A DNA stretch of 64,000 bases, taken from the NCBI GenBank assembly GCA_900318645.1, contig ONLH01000008.1:62001-126000 (forward strand), in the 5' to 3' direction. This document shows, in pieces, positions 62,334 through 64,000 of the stretch. Both the position numbers and the translations under genes were made by a program. Below the pieces are notes generated by a model. It had not been told where the DNA came from. It did not search any database and saw nothing but the letters and a program-made list of their open reading frames with translations. Origin of the DNA: an uncultured Prevotellaceae bacterium (lineage in GTDB: Bacteria > Bacteroidota > Bacteroidia > Bacteroidales > Muribaculaceae). Within the stretch, counting starts at the first letter, position 1; every line of letters starts with the position of its first letter.

Positions 62334-63050
62334 ATGTGGGAAAGCATTTATCAGAATATCATCAGCCCTGATGTGAACCCTATCGGGGCAATCGTGAAAC
62401 TCGTGCTGAGCCTGTTGCTAGGAGCCATCATCGGTATCGAGAGGCGCCGTAAGGGACAGATTGCCGGGTTGCGTACCTTTGCATTGATCTCGATGGGTGC
62501 CACACTGGCCATGCTCATTTCTATCTACATTCCACAGGAGTATATGGGACTGAAGAACGGTGATCCGGGTCGCATTGCCGCTCAGGTCGTGAGTGGCGTT
62601 GGTTTTCTGGGCGCTGGAGCCATTATCCAGATGAAAGGCTCGGTTCGTGGCCTGACGACTGCCGCCGGCATCTGGATGGCAGCCTGCATCGGACTAGCCG
62701 TGGGTGCAGGTATGTACCTCATCAGCATCATCGCCACGATTCTCATCATCTTTATCCTCTTCAATATAGAACGCATTGAGCAGCGCCACAACTTCTTATG
62801 GGAGAGCAAGATCATTCGTGTCAAGCTACATGGCATCCTGTCAGATATTCAGCCCGTGCGTGAGATTCTCACCCGCTATGATGTCCACATCAGTGACGAA
62901 TTCATGAAGTTTGACTATGTAGATGATGTCACTATTGTCAATTTCATGGTACGTAGCACGAGTAAGGTGAATGTGCCTGCCATGTTCCACGAAATCAAGG
63001 CACAACGTGATGCACTGTCAATTACTATCACCAATGAGATGAACATGTAA
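62334..63050 (+). CDS. MgtC/SapB family membrane protein
   Basis: A 238-residue protein from ATG 62334 (MWESIYQNIISPDVN), chosen from promoter position. Four or five membrane helices carry GAIIGIERRRKGQIAGLRTFALISMGATLAM, GRIAAQVVSGVGFLGAGAIIQ and VRGLTTAAGIWMAACIGLAVGAG, the MgtC/SapB core. A cytoplasmic C-terminal domain of about 90 residues follows (ACT-like). MgtC proteins influence magnesium homeostasis or acid survival; no magnesium-responsive leader is visible, as the leader is only about 15-20 nt. The antiporter gene follows after 52 bp. Confidence 0.88.
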   Translation: MWESIYQNIISPDVNPIGAIVKLVLSLLLGAIIGIERRRKGQIAGLRTFALISMGATLAMLISIYIPQEYMGLKNGDPGRIAAQVVSGVGFLGAGAIIQMKGSVRGLTTAAGIWMAACIGLAVGAGMYLISIIATILIIFILFNIERIEQRHNFLWESKIIRVKLHGILSDIQPVREILTRYDVHISDEFMKFDYVDDVTIVNFMVRSTSKVNVPAMFHEIKAQRDALSITITNEMNM

Positions 63051-63102
63051 ACGTGAGTGTACCAAGAAAAAACAAATCTCCATTAATTACTGAAAACGAA
63101 GA

Positions 63103-64000
63103 ATGGAAAACATTGACATCAATAGCTTGATCAGTGACTTGGCGCTCATCCTCGTGCTGGGTGCCATCGCTACAGTTATCTTCAAGATGCTCAAACAGCC
63201 CGTCGTGCTGGGATACATCGTGGCTGGTTTTCTCGCCAGTCCTCATTTTGCCCTCTTGCCCTCGGTGGCAGTCGAGGCCAACATTGAATTCTGGGCCCAA
63301 ATCGGCATCATTGTACTACTGTTCTCGTTGGGACTGGAATTCAGTTTCAAGAAGCTGATTGACGTGGGTGGCTCGGCAATTCTCACTGCATTAATCATAG
63401 TTTTAGGCATGATGAGCCTCGGTTTTGTCGTGGGCAAATACTTGGGGTACGGACTGGTGAACAGTATCTTCCTGGGCGGCATGATTTCCATGTCATCAAC
63501 CACCATCATCCTCAAGGCATTGACCGACTTGAACATGCGGCAACGGCGGTTTGTTCCCATGACCTTTGCCGTGCTCATTGTCGAAGACCTGTTTGCTGTC
63601 GTGATGATGGTGATCCTGTCTTCTATCGCCTTGAACAACAGCGTCAAAGGTGGCGAGATGTTAGGCAGCATTCTCAAATTGTCATTCTTCCTGATCATGT
63701 GGTTCACAGTGGGCATTTTCATGATACCCACCGTGTTCAAGCGATTCAGGCTTTACATCAGTGATGAACAGATGCTGATCATCGCAATGGGCCTGTGCTT
63801 TGCCATGGTGCTGTTTTCCATCAATTCAGGCTTTTCGGCCGCATTGGGCGCCTTTGTCATGGGTTCCATTCTTGCTGGCACAAGTGAGGCGGAACGTATT
63901 GAGCGCCTCATCACCCCGGTCAAGGATCTGTTCGGTGCCGTGTTCTTCATCTCGGTGGGCATGATGGTCAACCCCACAGTGATGTCCCAGCACTGGAGTG
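63103..64000 (+). CDS. CPA2 family cation/proton antiporter, N-terminal part
   Basis: The frame starts at ATG 63103 and is open at the right edge of the window, so about 299 residues are seen. It begins MENIDINSLISDLALILVLG and has at least eight hydrophobic segments. LKQPVVLGYIVAGFLAS, IGIIVLLFSLGLEFSF, SMSSTTIILKALTDL, FAVLIVEDLFAVVMMVILSS and VKDLFGAVFFISVGMMVNP are the conserved blocks of KefB/CPA2 antiporters. Homologues usually have a cytoplasmic TrkA-N or C domain further on, which lies beyond the window. It is 52 bp after the MgtC gene. Confidence 0.88.
   Translation, partial: MENIDINSLISDLALILVLGAIATVIFKMLKQPVVLGYIVAGFLASPHFALLPSVAVEANIEFWAQIGIIVLLFSLGLEFSFKKLIDVGGSAILTALIIVLGMMSLGFVVGKYLGYGLVNSIFLGGMISMSSTTIILKALTDLNMRQRRFVPMTFAVLIVEDLFAVVMMVILSSIALNNSVKGGEMLGSILKLSFFLIMWFTVGIFMIPTVFKRFRLYISDEQMLIIAMGLCFAMVLFSINSGFSAALGAFVMGSILAGTSEAERIERLITPVKDLFGAVFFISVGMMVNPTVMSQHWS

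Overview
The window looks like a chromosome segment of a Bacteroidales bacterium (Muribaculaceae- or Prevotella-like; the genus cannot be fixed from sequence alone). The evidence is the Bacteroidetes-type promoter (TTTG or TTG, about 19-22 bp, TAnnTTTG) in front of many genes, families centred on this order (DUF3667, DUF4252, DUF4827, SUMF1-domain surface proteins, small outer-membrane beta-barrels), a Rho factor with a very long charged insertion, class III fructose-bisphosphatase and MutA/MutB methylmalonyl-CoA mutase. I see no rRNA, tRNA, CRISPR array, transposase or phage gene. Most of the window is chromosomal housekeeping.  Layout. 1-3.7 kb: end of a GH29 fucosidase, a DUF1963 protein, and a secreted BIG2/dockerin/SUMF1 protein behind a very long leader. 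3.7-12 kb: B12-dependent ribonucleotide reductase, OmpA-like lipoprotein, class III FBPase, a DbpA-type helicase and a membrane metallophosphoesterase. 12-16.3 kb: mutB and mutA, the latter with a damaged 5' end. 16.6-22.4 kb: lipoprotein, GH18 glycosidase, alpha/beta hydrolase, ECF-type membrane protein, GH78 rhamnosidase. 22.4-28.4 kb: two tandem DUF3667 membrane proteins, then galK-galM-nucleotidyltransferase. 28.4-36.4 kb: DUF4252 lipoprotein, pgk, pta-ackA, two beta-barrels, pheS, nth. 36.7-44.7 kb: rho-ruvX-def, a fused CCA-adding enzyme/O6-alkylguanine-DNA alkyltransferase, an M1 aminopeptidase whose signal peptide is cut off by an amber codon, and then nhaC.  46.3-55.5 kb is the most unusual region. 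Nine consecutive minus-strand genes encode two secreted PEGA/SUMF1 proteins, a membrane Ser/Thr kinase with C-terminal MORN-like repeats, a membrane PP2C phosphatase, two FHA proteins with zinc ribbons, an exported caspase-like protease, a very acidic membrane-anchored protein and a LytTR regulator. Spacing is tight, with several overlaps. The gene set suggests one membrane phospho-signalling module (kinase writes, FHA reads, PP2C erases) linked to exported effectors. That linkage is inference.  55.7-64 kb: groES-groEL, glmM, a DUF4827 lipoprotein, a DHH phosphoesterase, an endonuclease/exonuclease/phosphatase-fold protein, an MgtC family protein and the start of a CPA2 cation/proton antiporter. 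Two palindromic repeat elements lie between groES and glmM.  The items most worth a second look are the signalling/caspase/SUMF1 cluster, the CCA-alkyltransferase fusion, the two disrupted 5' ends (mutA and the M1 peptidase), the terminator/promoter/leaderless-start units of the DUF3667 pair, and the G-free leader of rho.
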